Assembly: GCA_027484575.1 (NCBI GenBank)
Contig: JAIXSQ010000004.1
Coordinates: 62,001 to 126,000, forward strand
Origin: Comamonadaceae bacterium
GTDB taxonomy: Bacteria; Pseudomonadota; Gammaproteobacteria; Burkholderiales; Burkholderiaceae_C
Length of the DNA stretch: 64,000 nucleotides
Direction: 5' to 3'
Shown here: positions 46,843-56,224 of the stretch, one piece after another
Position numbering within the stretch: the stretch's first letter is position 1
Layout: each line of letters begins with the position of its first letter
Notes under the pieces: model-generated
What the model saw: only the letters and a program-made list of their open reading frames with translations
Database searches by the model: none
What the model was told of the DNA's origin: nothing
Program-made: the position numbers and the translations under genes

Positions 46843-48882
46843 ATGTCCTCCATCCGCCTGCGCCAGGCCCATCCCGCCGACTGGCCCGCCGTCGAACGCC
46901 TGCTGGTCGCCAACCGCCTGCCGCTGGACGGCGCGCGCGAACACCTGTCCACCTTCGTGCTCGCCCAGTCCGGGCTGGAGGTGGTGGGCTGTGCCGGCGT
47001 CGAGCCACGGGGAGAGGTCGCCCTGCTGCGCTCGGTCGCGGTGACGCCCGGCCTGCACCGGCAGGGCATCGGCCAGCAGATGGTGTCGCTGCTGCTCGAC
47101 GAGGCCCGGCGTCGCGACTTCCGGTCCGTCGCGCTGCTGACGACCACCACGCGGCCCTGGTTCGAGCGGCTCGGGTTCCGGGTGGCCGACCGTGCCGCGG
47201 CGCCGTCGGCGCTGCGGTCCTCGGCCGAGTTCCAGGGCGCCTGCCCGGACAGCGCCGACTACATGGTGCTGCCGCTGCAGAACGCCAGGACGTCCGTGCT
47301 TGAGGGCTTGCCGGTTGCGGTGCTGGGCGCCGGACCGGTCGGCCTGGCGGCGGCGGCCCAACTGATCGACCGGGGCATCCCGTTCTTCATCCTCGAAGCC
47401 GCGCCGACGGTCGGCGCCAACCTGCTGGACTACGGCCACGTGCGGCTGTTCTCCCCCTGGCGCTACGACATCGACACCACCATGGCCCGACTGCTCGAGC
47501 CGACCGGCTGGCAGGCGCCTGAGGCCGATGAACTTCCCCTGGCCGGCGAGGTGGTGCAGCGTGTGCTGGAACCCTTTGCACGCCTGCCGCAGGTGGCGCC
47601 GGCGTTGCGGCTGTCGACGACGGTACTCGCCGTCACCCGCGAGGGCTTCGACAAGGTGAAGAGCGCTGGTCGGGAACAGGCGCCCTTCGTGATCCGTGCC
47701 GTGCACCAGGGGCAGACCATCGAGTTGAAGGCGCGTGCGGTGATCGACTCGACCGGCACCTGGAACACGCCCAACCCGCTGGGCGCCAGTGGCCTGCCCG
47801 CGATCGGCGAGCCGGAGTTGGCAGACCGCATCTTCTATGGCATCCCCGACGTGCTCGGTGCGCACCGCAGCCGCTATGCCGGCCGGCGCACCCTGGTCGT
47901 CGGTGCCGGCCACTCGGCGGCCAACGCGCTGCTGGCGCTGGCCGAACTGGCCGGGCAGGTGCCGGGCACGCGGCTGCTGTGGTCGGTCCGTTCACTGGTG
48001 CTGACGCGGGTCTTCGGCGGTGGCGACGCCGATGCGCTGCCGGCGCGCGGTGCGCTGGGCAGTTCGCTGCGCAGCCTGCGCGACTCGGGTGGGCTGGCGT
48101 TCCATGCCGGGCTGCGCATCACGCGCATCGAGCGCCAGGGCGATGCGCTCGGCGTGGTGGGGGTCGACGCCGACGGGCATGCACAGCGGCTCGACGGCAT
48201 CGACCAGATCATCTGCGCCACCGGCCAGCGCCCGGACCTGTCGATCGCGAGCGAACTGCGGGTGAAGCTGGATCCGTGGCTGGAGTCCAACGAGGCGCTG
48301 GGGCCGCTGATCGATCCCAACCTGCACAGCTGCGGCACGGTGCGGCCGCACGGGCACCGCGAACTCGCCCATCCCGAGCCGGGCCTGTACACCGTGGGCG
48401 TCAAGAGCTACGGCCGCGCGCCGACCTTCCTCATGGCCACGGGCTTCGAGCAGGCGCGCTCGGTGGTGGCCGCACTGGCGGGTGACCTGGAAGCCGCCGA
48501 CCGGGTCGAGCTCGACCTGCCGGAGACGGGCGTCTGCAGTGTCGGCGGCAGCGCGACAGAGGGCCTGGCCGGGGCGGCGTGCTGTGGCCCGGCGACGACC
48601 GGGCGTGAAGGGACGGTGGCCCAGGCGTCGGGCGGGTGTGGCCCGGCCTCCTGCGGCGCCTCTGCCCCTGTTGCACCTGCTGCACCTGTTGCTCCGGCCG
48701 ACAAGCCCGCCGCCGTACCGGCGACGGGCTGCTGTGGCGGAGCCCCTCAAGCCGATGCGTCAGCCTGCTGCGCGCTCGACGAGCAGATGAAGGCACAGGG
48801 TGCCTCGGGCTGCGGCTGCGGGACCGCCCAGTCGGTAGCGCGCGAGCCGGCCCCGGCCCGAACCCCGGTGGCCTGCTGCTGA
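46843..48882 (+). CDS. Three-part fusion: GNAT + FAD oxidoreductase + Cys-rich tail
   Basis: 679 residues. Residues 1-145 form a GNAT acetyltransferase (SVAVTPGLHRQGIGQQMVSLLL), close in look to ArsN2. Residues about 155-560 are an FAD-dependent oxidoreductase with FAD motif GAGPVG (162-167) and an NAD(P)H motif VVGAGHSAANALL near 350. The last ~115 residues hold 13 cysteines, mostly as CC pairs (AACCGPA, TGCCGG, SACCAL, GCGCG, VACC). It follows arsR by 29 bases and is coupled to the MFS gene (TGATG). It may oxidise, acetylate or sequester organoarsenicals. The function of the whole is not established. Confidence 0.88.
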   Translation: MSSIRLRQAHPADWPAVERLLVANRLPLDGAREHLSTFVLAQSGLEVVGCAGVEPRGEVALLRSVAVTPGLHRQGIGQQMVSLLLDEARRRDFRSVALLTTTTRPWFERLGFRVADRAAAPSALRSSAEFQGACPDSADYMVLPLQNARTSVLEGLPVAVLGAGPVGLAAAAQLIDRGIPFFILEAAPTVGANLLDYGHVRLFSPWRYDIDTTMARLLEPTGWQAPEADELPLAGEVVQRVLEPFARLPQVAPALRLSTTVLAVTREGFDKVKSAGREQAPFVIRAVHQGQTIELKARAVIDSTGTWNTPNPLGASGLPAIGEPELADRIFYGIPDVLGAHRSRYAGRRTLVVGAGHSAANALLALAELAGQVPGTRLLWSVRSLVLTRVFGGGDADALPARGALGSSLRSLRDSGGLAFHAGLRITRIERQGDALGVVGVDADGHAQRLDGIDQIICATGQRPDLSIASELRVKLDPWLESNEALGPLIDPNLHSCGTVRPHGHRELAHPEPGLYTVGVKSYGRAPTFLMATGFEQARSVVAALAGDLEAADRVELDLPETGVCSVGGSATEGLAGAACCGPATTGREGTVAQASGGCGPASCGASAPVAPAAPVAPADKPAAVPATGCCGGAPQADASACCALDEQMKAQGASGCGCGTAQSVAREPAPARTPVACC

Positions 48883-50090
48883 TGCCCGGCCGCCGCGCCG
48901 GCACGGTGGCGGCGCTGGGCACAGCCCAGACACTGGCCTGGGCGTCGACGTACTACCTTCCGGCGATCCTGGCGGCGCCGATGGCGCGTGACCTCGGTGT
49001 CTCGATGCCCACGGTGTTCGCGGCCTTCAGCGTGGCATTGATCGTGTCCGCACTCGTGGGGCCGAGAGCGGGTGCGGCCATCGACCGGCATGGGGGGCGG
49101 CGCGTGCTGATGGTGACGAGCCTCGTCTTCGCGCTCGGGCTCGCCGGGCTGGGCCTGGCGCAGGACGCCGTCGGCCTGCTCGCCGCCTGGGTGGTGCTGG
49201 GCATCGGCATGGGCAGCGGGCTCTACGAGGCGGCATTCGCCTCGCTCGTGCGCCTGTACGGCAAGGACGCGCGCAGCAGCATCACTGGCATCACGCTGAT
49301 CGCAGGGTTTGCCAGCACGGTCGGCTGGCCGCTGTCGGCGGTGCTGGAGGCCGGGTACGGCTGGCGGGCCACCTGCTTCACCTGGGCCGCGCTGCACCTC
49401 GTGCTGGGACTGCCTCTGAACGGGCTGCTGCCACGCGCGGGTGCGACTGTCCCGGCCGTCGGTGACACGCCTGCGGATGCAGCGCCGGAGTCCTCCGGAT
49501 CGGCGACAGCGACGTCCATCATTCCGACGGCCGTGCTGTCGTTTGTCTTCGCGGCGACCTGGTTCATCTCAACCGCGATGGCGGCCCATCTGCCGCGCCT
49601 GATGCTGGCCGCCGGGGCCACGGCCGCGACGGCCATCCTCGTCGGCAGCCTGATCGGGCCGTCCCAGGTGGCTGCGCGCCTGCTCGAGTTCGGTCTGCTG
49701 CGCCGAGTCCATCCGCTGTTGTCGGCACGGCTGGCCGCCGCCCTGCACCCGCTGGGTGTGGCGCTGCTGCTGATGGCCGGTCCCGCGGCAGCGCCGCTCT
49801 TCGGCGTGCTGCATGGGGCGGGCAACGGCATCCTGACCATCGCCAAGGGAACGCTGCCGCTGGTGATCTTCGGTCCGCAAGGGTATGGCCATCGGCAGGG
49901 GCTGCTGATGGTGCCGGCACGCGTGGCACAGGCGCTGGCGCCCTGGCTCTTCGGGCTGGCGCTGGACGCCTGGGGCAGCGGATCGCTGGTGGTGTCCACC
50001 GTGATCGGTGCTGCCGCCTGTCTGGCGCTGGGACTGCTCAGGGTCGACATGGGGCGGCATCCGAGTGCTACCGCTTCAACGCGCGACTGA
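48882..50090 (+). CDS. MFS transporter of the arsenic cluster
   Basis: 402 residues with twelve predicted helices (AALGTAQTLAWASTYYLPAILAAP, then the MFS loop GAAIDRHGGRRVLMV). The start ATG 48882 overlaps the fusion stop by one base (TGATG), so it should export a product or substrate of that enzyme. MFS exporters of trivalent arsenic species (ArsK-like) are known, but I cannot confirm membership. It is the last gene of this arsR-led operon, with no recognisable terminator downstream. Confidence 0.85.
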   Translation: MPGRRAGTVAALGTAQTLAWASTYYLPAILAAPMARDLGVSMPTVFAAFSVALIVSALVGPRAGAAIDRHGGRRVLMVTSLVFALGLAGLGLAQDAVGLLAAWVVLGIGMGSGLYEAAFASLVRLYGKDARSSITGITLIAGFASTVGWPLSAVLEAGYGWRATCFTWAALHLVLGLPLNGLLPRAGATVPAVGDTPADAAPESSGSATATSIIPTAVLSFVFAATWFISTAMAAHLPRLMLAAGATAATAILVGSLIGPSQVAARLLEFGLLRRVHPLLSARLAAALHPLGVALLLMAGPAAAPLFGVLHGAGNGILTIAKGTLPLVIFGPQGYGHRQGLLMVPARVAQALAPWLFGLALDAWGSGSLVVSTVIGAAACLALGLLRVDMGRHPSATASTRD

Positions 50091-50408
50091 GGCTGCCCGC
50101 AGGGAAGCCGCTGCGACGATGCGGGACTGACGCTGGCGGGCCGGCTGCCGATGGCATGGCCGCAGGGTGGCGGGTTCCACAGGCCGCACGGGGGGGGGGA
50201 CAGCCGGGCAGCATCGCACCGCAGGTCGGTGCCCGAGTGCGGCAAGCTTGCGGTACGAGGATCCAGGACAAGCAGGCCCGCCCGCTGGGCGGCCGGGTAC
50301 GCGGATTCTCGGCTTCGGCGGTGGAGCGGCTTGATCGCAGCGATCCCGATGGGATCCTGAACGCATGGTGGGCCGCCGGCCTGCCATGCAACCGATCAGG
50401 AGTCCCTC
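50091..50408. other. Non-coding seam between the arsenic cluster and island maintenance genes
   Basis: No convincing gene. A run of ten G's lies at 50190-50199. The last 20 bases before 50409 include AGGAG as the ribosome site of the ParB-like gene. This is one of two likely junctions of the inserted arsenic cluster, the other being at 24.1-24.5 kb. Confidence 0.45.
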
Positions 50409-52550
50409 ATGAAAATCTCCAAAGCCGAGGTCGACGCCATCATCGAGGCGTCCCCTCGCACCTTCGTTCCCTTCAACAGGCTGGTGCTCTCCGAGGACCA
50501 CCAGGCCCGAAGTGCGACGACGCCCGCGATGTCGCTGCCGGAACTGGCCGCGTCGATCAAGGACAGCGGCGTGCTGCAGAACCTCGTCGTCGTCCAGGCG
50601 GCGCGCGGACGGTACGAGGTCTGCGCAGGCGGACGGCGGCTCGCCGCGCTCACGCTGCTCGTGCAGCAGGGCGACATCGCCGACAACTACCCCGTGCCGG
50701 TGCTCGTCGTGCCGGCCGACAAGGCGCTCATCGCGAGCCTTGCCGAGAACTGCTTCCACGTGCCGATGCACCCGGCCGACGAGTTTGCCGCCTTCGCCCG
50801 GCTGCTCGCGCAGGGCAAGTCCGTCGAGGACGTGGCCGCAGCCTTCGGCGTGACGCCGCTCATCGTCAAGCGGCGCATGAAGCTCGCCACCGTCTCGCCC
50901 CAGCTGATGGCTCTCTACCGCGAAGGCGGCATCGGCCTGGACTGCCTCATGGTGCTGGCCTCGGTCGACGATCACCAGCGCCAGGAGCAGGCCTGGGCCG
51001 GTTTGCCGAGCTGGAACCAGCGCCCGGAGCATCTGCGGCAGTTGCTGACCCGCGGCGAGATCGAATCGGACGCCGACCCGCTGGCCCGCTACGTCACCGT
51101 CAAGGCCTACGAGAAGGCCGGCGGACCACTGCGCCGCGACCTGTTCAGCGACGACGACCGCAAGGCCTACCTGCTGGACCCGGCCCTGCTGGAGCGCCTC
51201 GCCGCCGACAAGCTGGGCACGCGCGCGAAGCAACTGCTGTCTGAAGGCTGGAAGTGGGTCGACATCCGTCCGCGCTTCGCCTACGACGAGTACGTCAAGC
51301 ACGGCGAACTGCGCAAGCCCCGCCGCGCACCGACGCCCGAGGAAGCCGAGACGCTGAAGGCGCTGGACACGCGCATCGCTGCCCTGCACGAGCAGATGGA
51401 CGCGCTGGTGGACCGCGACGGCGATGGCGATGTCTGCGAAGGCGTCAGCGGCGCTAGCGAGGCGAACGACGCCGCCGACGACGACGACGCGTCGCGCGAC
51501 CGTGCCTTCCTCGCCCTGGAGTCCGAGGCCGATGGGCTGGAGGAAGAGCGCAAGGCCAGGCTTGAAGCGCTGACCGAATGGCCTGCGGCCTGGATGGCGC
51601 TGGCCGGTTGCGTGCTGCATGTGGGCGCGGACGGCCGTGCCGCGGTCAAGGCGGGGCTCATCCGTCCCGAGGATCGGGCCGATCTGGCACAGGCCATCAC
51701 CAAGGCCGCCGAACAGAAGTCGGCCGGTGCAGGCGGCTCGGAACCCGACGCGGATCCGGTGCGCGTCTCGGGGCTCCAGGCCCTGCAGTCGCTTCCATCG
51801 GCAGCCGGCGCGACGGCACGGCCCGTTCACTCCGAGAAGCTCATGCGCCGCCTCACGGCCCACCGCATCGCCGCGATCCAGGCGGAGTTGCTGGACCGCC
51901 CCGAGGTTGCGATGGCGGCACTCACGACCCACCTGACACTGAAGCTGCTGGCCGACCCGCCCCATGGCGCCTACCGACTGCCGAACCTGCTGGCGATCAG
52001 CGCGACCGGCAACCAGCACGAGCTGCGGGGCGCGGCCGAGGACATCGAGGCAAGCCCGGCGGCCCAGCGCATCGAAGCCGACCGTGCCGCCTGGATTGCG
52101 GACCTGCCCAAGGAACCCGAGGCGGTGTTCGACTGGATGCTGCGGCAGCCGCCGCAGACGGTGCAGCGGCTGCTGACCTTCCTGGTCGCGTCCACCGTGA
52201 ACGGCATCACCGGCACCGACGCCGGCCGACCGGTCAATGACGGTCTGGCCCGCGCCCTCGGCCTCGACATGACGCGATGGTGGTCGGCGACGGGCGAGGC
52301 CTACCTTCAGCACGTGTCCAAGGCGAGGGTGGTCGAGGTGGTGCACGCGGTGGCCGGCGCCAAGGCTGCTGGTCCGCTCGCGGCGCTGAAGAAGGATGCC
52401 GCGGTGGCGCAGGCCGAACAACTGCTCGCCGGGCGTGGCTGGCTGCCCGACTGCCTGCGCGTGCAGCCGCAGGCCAACGCCCCGGCGACGGATGGCGAGG
52501 AGGCCGACGCCAACGAGCCTGCCCGTACTGAGGCGCCCGCCTGCGCCTGA
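50409..52550 (+). CDS. Large ParB/RepB-like protein of the island
   Basis: 713 residues. The ParB N-terminal (sulfiredoxin-like) fold is clear in the first ~120 residues (VPFNRLVLSEDHQARSA, CAGGRRLAALTLLVQQG, ENCFHVPMHPADEFAAF), followed by a helix-turn-helix (VEDVAAAFGVTPLIVKRRMKLA). The remaining ~500 residues are helical with an acidic stretch (DAADDDDASRD). Very long ParB-like proteins of this type are carried by integrative elements and may bind DNA at a maintenance site. It has AGGAG upstream of ATG 50409. It converges on the integrase gene with 28 bases between. Confidence 0.85.
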   Translation: MKISKAEVDAIIEASPRTFVPFNRLVLSEDHQARSATTPAMSLPELAASIKDSGVLQNLVVVQAARGRYEVCAGGRRLAALTLLVQQGDIADNYPVPVLVVPADKALIASLAENCFHVPMHPADEFAAFARLLAQGKSVEDVAAAFGVTPLIVKRRMKLATVSPQLMALYREGGIGLDCLMVLASVDDHQRQEQAWAGLPSWNQRPEHLRQLLTRGEIESDADPLARYVTVKAYEKAGGPLRRDLFSDDDRKAYLLDPALLERLAADKLGTRAKQLLSEGWKWVDIRPRFAYDEYVKHGELRKPRRAPTPEEAETLKALDTRIAALHEQMDALVDRDGDGDVCEGVSGASEANDAADDDDASRDRAFLALESEADGLEEERKARLEALTEWPAAWMALAGCVLHVGADGRAAVKAGLIRPEDRADLAQAITKAAEQKSAGAGGSEPDADPVRVSGLQALQSLPSAAGATARPVHSEKLMRRLTAHRIAAIQAELLDRPEVAMAALTTHLTLKLLADPPHGAYRLPNLLAISATGNQHELRGAAEDIEASPAAQRIEADRAAWIADLPKEPEAVFDWMLRQPPQTVQRLLTFLVASTVNGITGTDAGRPVNDGLARALGLDMTRWWSATGEAYLQHVSKARVVEVVHAVAGAKAAGPLAALKKDAAVAQAEQLLAGRGWLPDCLRVQPQANAPATDGEEADANEPARTEAPACA

Positions 52551-52578
52551 ACGCAGGGCCGGCGCAGACCGGGCCGGC

Positions 52579-53886
52579 TCAGGCGACCGGGACAGGCGTG
52601 TCACCGTCGTCCCCGATGCTCCCCGGCCCGGGCTTGCCGGTCTCCCCCTGGGCCGGGTCGCGGTTCCCTGCAGGCGAGCGCCGGATCGCACCGATGTAGG
52701 CACCGGCCGAGCGCAGGCGGGCATGGCCCGCGACACGGGCCACACGCAGCCGGGCCTGACGGTCGAGGTCCCGATCGACCGGCCCACCGCCACGAACCGG
52801 CGCGGGCGTGCCCGTCGTGTCCTGGTACTGGCCTTGAAGGTGGTCGTGCCGCGCGCCGTGCCCGGTGGTGCCGCTCTCGCGCTTCGTGAGGCCGAACTTG
52901 CGCAGCGCATAGTCCAGCCGACGGAGGTTGGACTTCAGATCGCGATCCGGCGCCCCCATGTGTGCGTCATGGCCGCTGACCACGCTGCGGGCGTGCGCGA
53001 TGGCCGCCTGCTGCTCCTCGGTGGCCAGCGGGAGCCAGCGTACGCGGCCTCCCTTGCCCTTCGTCCACAGATACCGATCCGCCTCCCGCTGTTCGTCGGG
53101 CAGGCCTGTCTCCTCGAAGGGATGGACGTGGGCGTAGGGGCGGCACATCACCGACTCCTTGCGCCGCAGGCCGACCTTCACCATCAGGCGCATCGACGCG
53201 CCGATGCGGGCGTCGTAGGCAGAGACCCGGGCCAGCAGGGCCTCCACGTCGATGCCGTTGCCGCTCCAGCTCTTGTCGCGCTGGGCGTTCTCGTGGCGCT
53301 CGTACTCGTCAGGCGTCAAGCCGTAGTGCTCAGGCCTGCGGATGAAGCCTGGCTTGTTCAGCCACATCGCCAGGCCGCGCAGAAAGCTCAGGTAGGTCTG
53401 GATCGTCCCCGGCGAGAGCTTGCGGCGCTGCCACACCTTCACCATCGCCTGGACGTGTCGCTGGCCGAGGTTGCGCGGGTCGGGCGCCAGCTTGAAGCCG
53501 GCGTCCGTGTGCAGCTCGCGGAAGAAGCGTCGCAGGAAGTGGGCGCGCTCGTAGCGCGTCTTGTGCGACACGGTCTTCTCGAAAGCGGTGTGCAGCGGGT
53601 TGAACAGCTCGATCAGCACGTCCACCACCCGGTTCACGGGCGTCCTGCCCGGCGGGTACATGGCCAGCACCTGCTGGGGCGACTTGCCGGCCCAGTTCTG
53701 GCGCCGCGGAGAGTCCTGGCCGTGCAGGCGGCCAGGGCTGGCCGAGGTCATCGAGGTGGTCCTGGAAGGACGGGTGGATGAGGAGGGCAGGGTGGAGCCA
53801 TCGCTCTGGTCGTTGCGGTGGTCGCTGCGGGATAGGGATGTCTGCCGGCGGCGGCGCGAGGGTTCTTTACGGCGTATGCGGGACAT
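52579..53886 (-). CDS. Tyrosine recombinase/integrase of the island
   Basis: 435 residues. An N-terminal SAM-like core-binding domain (FNPLHTAFEKTVSHKTRYERAHF; VWQRRKLSPGTIQTYLSFLRG) is followed by the catalytic domain: Arg in GLRRKESVM, the H-x-x-R motif in GHGARHDHLQ, His in VAGHARLRS and the nucleophile Tyr in AGAYIG. All residues needed for catalysis are present. The start is ATG 53886. The ribosome site is weak. It lies far from the window's core-chromosome edge, so this may be a recombinase for another job than the island's own excision. It converges on the ParB-like gene. Confidence 0.87.
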   Translation of the reverse strand: MSRIRRKEPSRRRRQTSLSRSDHRNDQSDGSTLPSSSTRPSRTTSMTSASPGRLHGQDSPRRQNWAGKSPQQVLAMYPPGRTPVNRVVDVLIELFNPLHTAFEKTVSHKTRYERAHFLRRFFRELHTDAGFKLAPDPRNLGQRHVQAMVKVWQRRKLSPGTIQTYLSFLRGLAMWLNKPGFIRRPEHYGLTPDEYERHENAQRDKSWSGNGIDVEALLARVSAYDARIGASMRLMVKVGLRRKESVMCRPYAHVHPFEETGLPDEQREADRYLWTKGKGGRVRWLPLATEEQQAAIAHARSVVSGHDAHMGAPDRDLKSNLRRLDYALRKFGLTKRESGTTGHGARHDHLQGQYQDTTGTPAPVRGGGPVDRDLDRQARLRVARVAGHARLRSAGAYIGAIRRSPAGNRDPAQGETGKPGPGSIGDDGDTPVPVA

Positions 53887-55186
53887 GGTGGGCTTTCTGC
53901 GAAATGGCGGACTGCCCGAACAGCACGCCGATGGATGAACGGTCGGAAGTACCGGAGTTGGCGGAATCCGTTGGACATCCCCGGGGCCGATTCCTGGCAA
54001 GCCCACGGCGATGAAGATCGTGTGCAACGTCGGTGTGGCGGTCGATCTCTGCAGCGCCACACCCACCCATGGCTTTGCTGTCCGGGCTCCTCGTGGTCTT
54101 CGGCGAGGGGCCTGGGTCAGCTCGGTCAGACTTAAAAATGGAACACGTTGATCCAGGCCGTCTGCGCATTTCTGCGACGCGACGACAGGGGTGATGTCCA
54201 CCCCGCTCGGGGCTGGGTGCGACATCGACGCCAGGGTCGAGCCCTGGGTCATTCGGTGGATCAGGCCTGGTGTGCAGCGCCGGCCACTCGCATGGGTCCA
54301 CCCCTGACCGAGAGTCCAGGGCGGTGTCGAGTTGATGAGCGAGGGTCGTGCGGGGAGCCTCATGGAGGCCATCACGCCGCGCGATGCGCGTCATGCGCGC
54401 GTGCTCAAGGGCTGGCGGGAACGGTGCGCGGCATCAGGTGCCGCCACGGGGTTCTGCTACGCCGGTGCGCTTCAGGAGCGCCCAGCCGTCATCGCGGGGA
54501 TGCGGCTGGCAAGGACCGGGCAGGTCACTGCTGTGGTGGGTGACTCGGCACGCTCGCGACGTCGATCCTTCTGGAGGTCGAGGCCGGTCGCGCCACCCGT
54601 TCGGGACGGGAACTTCGGTTGAAGGCACGAGGCAGGTAACGACTGCGACGCCTGCAATGCTCCACGAGGAGCGGGCCAGGAGCCCTCGGGAGCCCACAGT
54701 GGAAACCGCGACGCCATCCACGGTCAAGGCCGCATGCGCAGCGCCCGCCGCAAGACCCCTGATCGGGCGGCCCTTGGGGCAGGCAGTTGACGACATGAGA
54801 CTCGGCGGCAGGGCCCGTCTAGCGTCGCAATGGCCCGGATCGCCAGCAACGGCGCGGGGTTGACAGGCAAGGCTGCCGCCTCAGGTACCTCGCGCGGCCG
54901 TCGGTCTGGCTGGCGCGTCCGCAGCCTGTCCGCGCGCGGCGAGCTGGACAGGGGTTGAAAGGCCCGCGCGAGGTGAGACCGTGGTGACAGAAGTGCGCCC
55001 TTCGAGCGGACTCATGGCGAGCCGCGGGGCGCCTTCTGTCGCTGCAATGCAGTCCCGCTGATCCTGCATTGGCACTGAAGTCGAAAGACGCGCCGATTCG
55101 AGGCCATTGAGCGTGGAGAACGCGGCCTGGTGCGGCGACGCTGATCAGCCTTTCAAGGGCAGTCAACTGCGCCAAGGAGCAACTGC
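53887..55186. other. 1.3 kb without a convincing gene, holding repeat copy C
   Basis: Upstream of the integrase (minus strand) and of parM-like (plus strand). It contains the third 22-bp repeat (54631-54652). A plus-strand frame at 54335-54622 (MSEGRAGSLMEAITPRD...) reads 95 residues but has no known domain and no ribosome site. The parM leader has AAGGAG 8 bases before ATG 55187. The rest shows no recognisable structure. Confidence 0.45.
54631..54652 (-). repeat. 22-bp dispersed repeat, copy C
   Basis: Identical to copies A and B, and in the same orientation. On the minus strand it is preceded by hairpin GCTCC-tcgt-GGAGC, 6 bases away, with a sequence unlike those before A and B. It is 745 bases upstream of the integrase start. 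Confidence 0.85.
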
Positions 55187-56224
55187 ATGGAACTCATCGT
55201 CAGAGCCGTGGATGTCGGGTCAGGCAACACGAAATTCGTCACCGGCATCTCGGGAGCCGACATCCGATGTGCCAGCTTCCCATCGGTCGCTTATCCGTCG
55301 AGCGCCGACACGTCGGCCATGCCTGCAGCGGAGAAGCGCAAGACGGTCTGCATCCCTGTCGGCTCCCTGTTCTATGAGGTGGGCCCGGACATCCACCTGG
55401 CCGCGGACACGTTCCGCGCGAAGCAGCTGCACGACGAGTACACCGAGTCGCCGGAGTACATGGCGCTGCTGCGCGGGGCGCTGTCGATGATGAAGGTGCC
55501 GCACATCGACCTGCTCGTCGTCGGGCTGCCCGTCGCGCTGCTGGCACTGAAGAAGGCGGCACTCGAGAAGGCGATGACGGGCAGCCACGAGATTGGGGCG
55601 GGACGGACCATCACGGTCCGCAAGGCACTGGCGGTGGCGCAGCCGCAGGGTGCGCTCGTCCACTACGCGGCCGAGCACGAGAAGATGGCCTCGATCGGCA
55701 CGGAGCAGAGCTTGGTCATCGACCCGGGATCGAGGACCTTCGACTGGCTGGTCTGCCGCGGCATGCGGCTGGTCCAGAAGCAGTCGCACTCGATCAACCG
55801 GGGAATGTCCGATGTGCTGCGGCTGATGGCGGCCGAGATCTCGAAGGACATCGGGACACCCTACCGCGACTACGACGCCATCGACCTCGCCCTGCGGACC
55901 CGCAAGGCGCCGGTCATCTTCCAGAAACCCTACGACATGAAGCGGCACCTGCCCATCGCCGAGAGCGTGGCACAGCAGGCCGTGTCGACGATGCGCCAGT
56001 GGATCGAGACGCCCGAGAGCCTGCAGAACATCATCCTCGTCGGCGGCGGCGCGTTCCTCTTCAAGAAGGCCGTCAAGGCAGCCTTCCCCAAGCACCGGAT
56101 CCACGAGGTGAAGGAGCCCCTGTACGCGAACGTGAGGGGCTTTCAGCTTGCCGGGCAGAACTATGCGATGACCTCGCTCTCGGCGCCGGCGACATCGGAT
56201 CGCGCCCCGGGGGGTGATGCATGA
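55187..56224 (+). CDS. ParM/StbA-like actin-type segregation ATPase
   Basis: 345 residues of the actin-like fold. Phosphate-1 loop VDVGSGNTKFV, phosphate-2 loop VIDPGSRTFDWLV and adenosine motif IILVGGGAFLFKKAV are present. Such proteins form filaments that partition plasmids or integrative elements. The start follows AAGGAG and is unambiguous. It overlaps the next gene by 4 bases, the likely filament-DNA adaptor. Confidence 0.9.
   Translation: MELIVRAVDVGSGNTKFVTGISGADIRCASFPSVAYPSSADTSAMPAAEKRKTVCIPVGSLFYEVGPDIHLAADTFRAKQLHDEYTESPEYMALLRGALSMMKVPHIDLLVVGLPVALLALKKAALEKAMTGSHEIGAGRTITVRKALAVAQPQGALVHYAAEHEKMASIGTEQSLVIDPGSRTFDWLVCRGMRLVQKQSHSINRGMSDVLRLMAAEISKDIGTPYRDYDAIDLALRTRKAPVIFQKPYDMKRHLPIAESVAQQAVSTMRQWIETPESLQNIILVGGGAFLFKKAVKAAFPKHRIHEVKEPLYANVRGFQLAGQNYAMTSLSAPATSDRAPGGDA

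Noticed and set aside
54335..54622. 95-codon plus-strand frame before the ParM-like gene
   Set aside because: No ribosome site, no domain, and Arg-rich late composition. It was left as part of the non-coding stretch.
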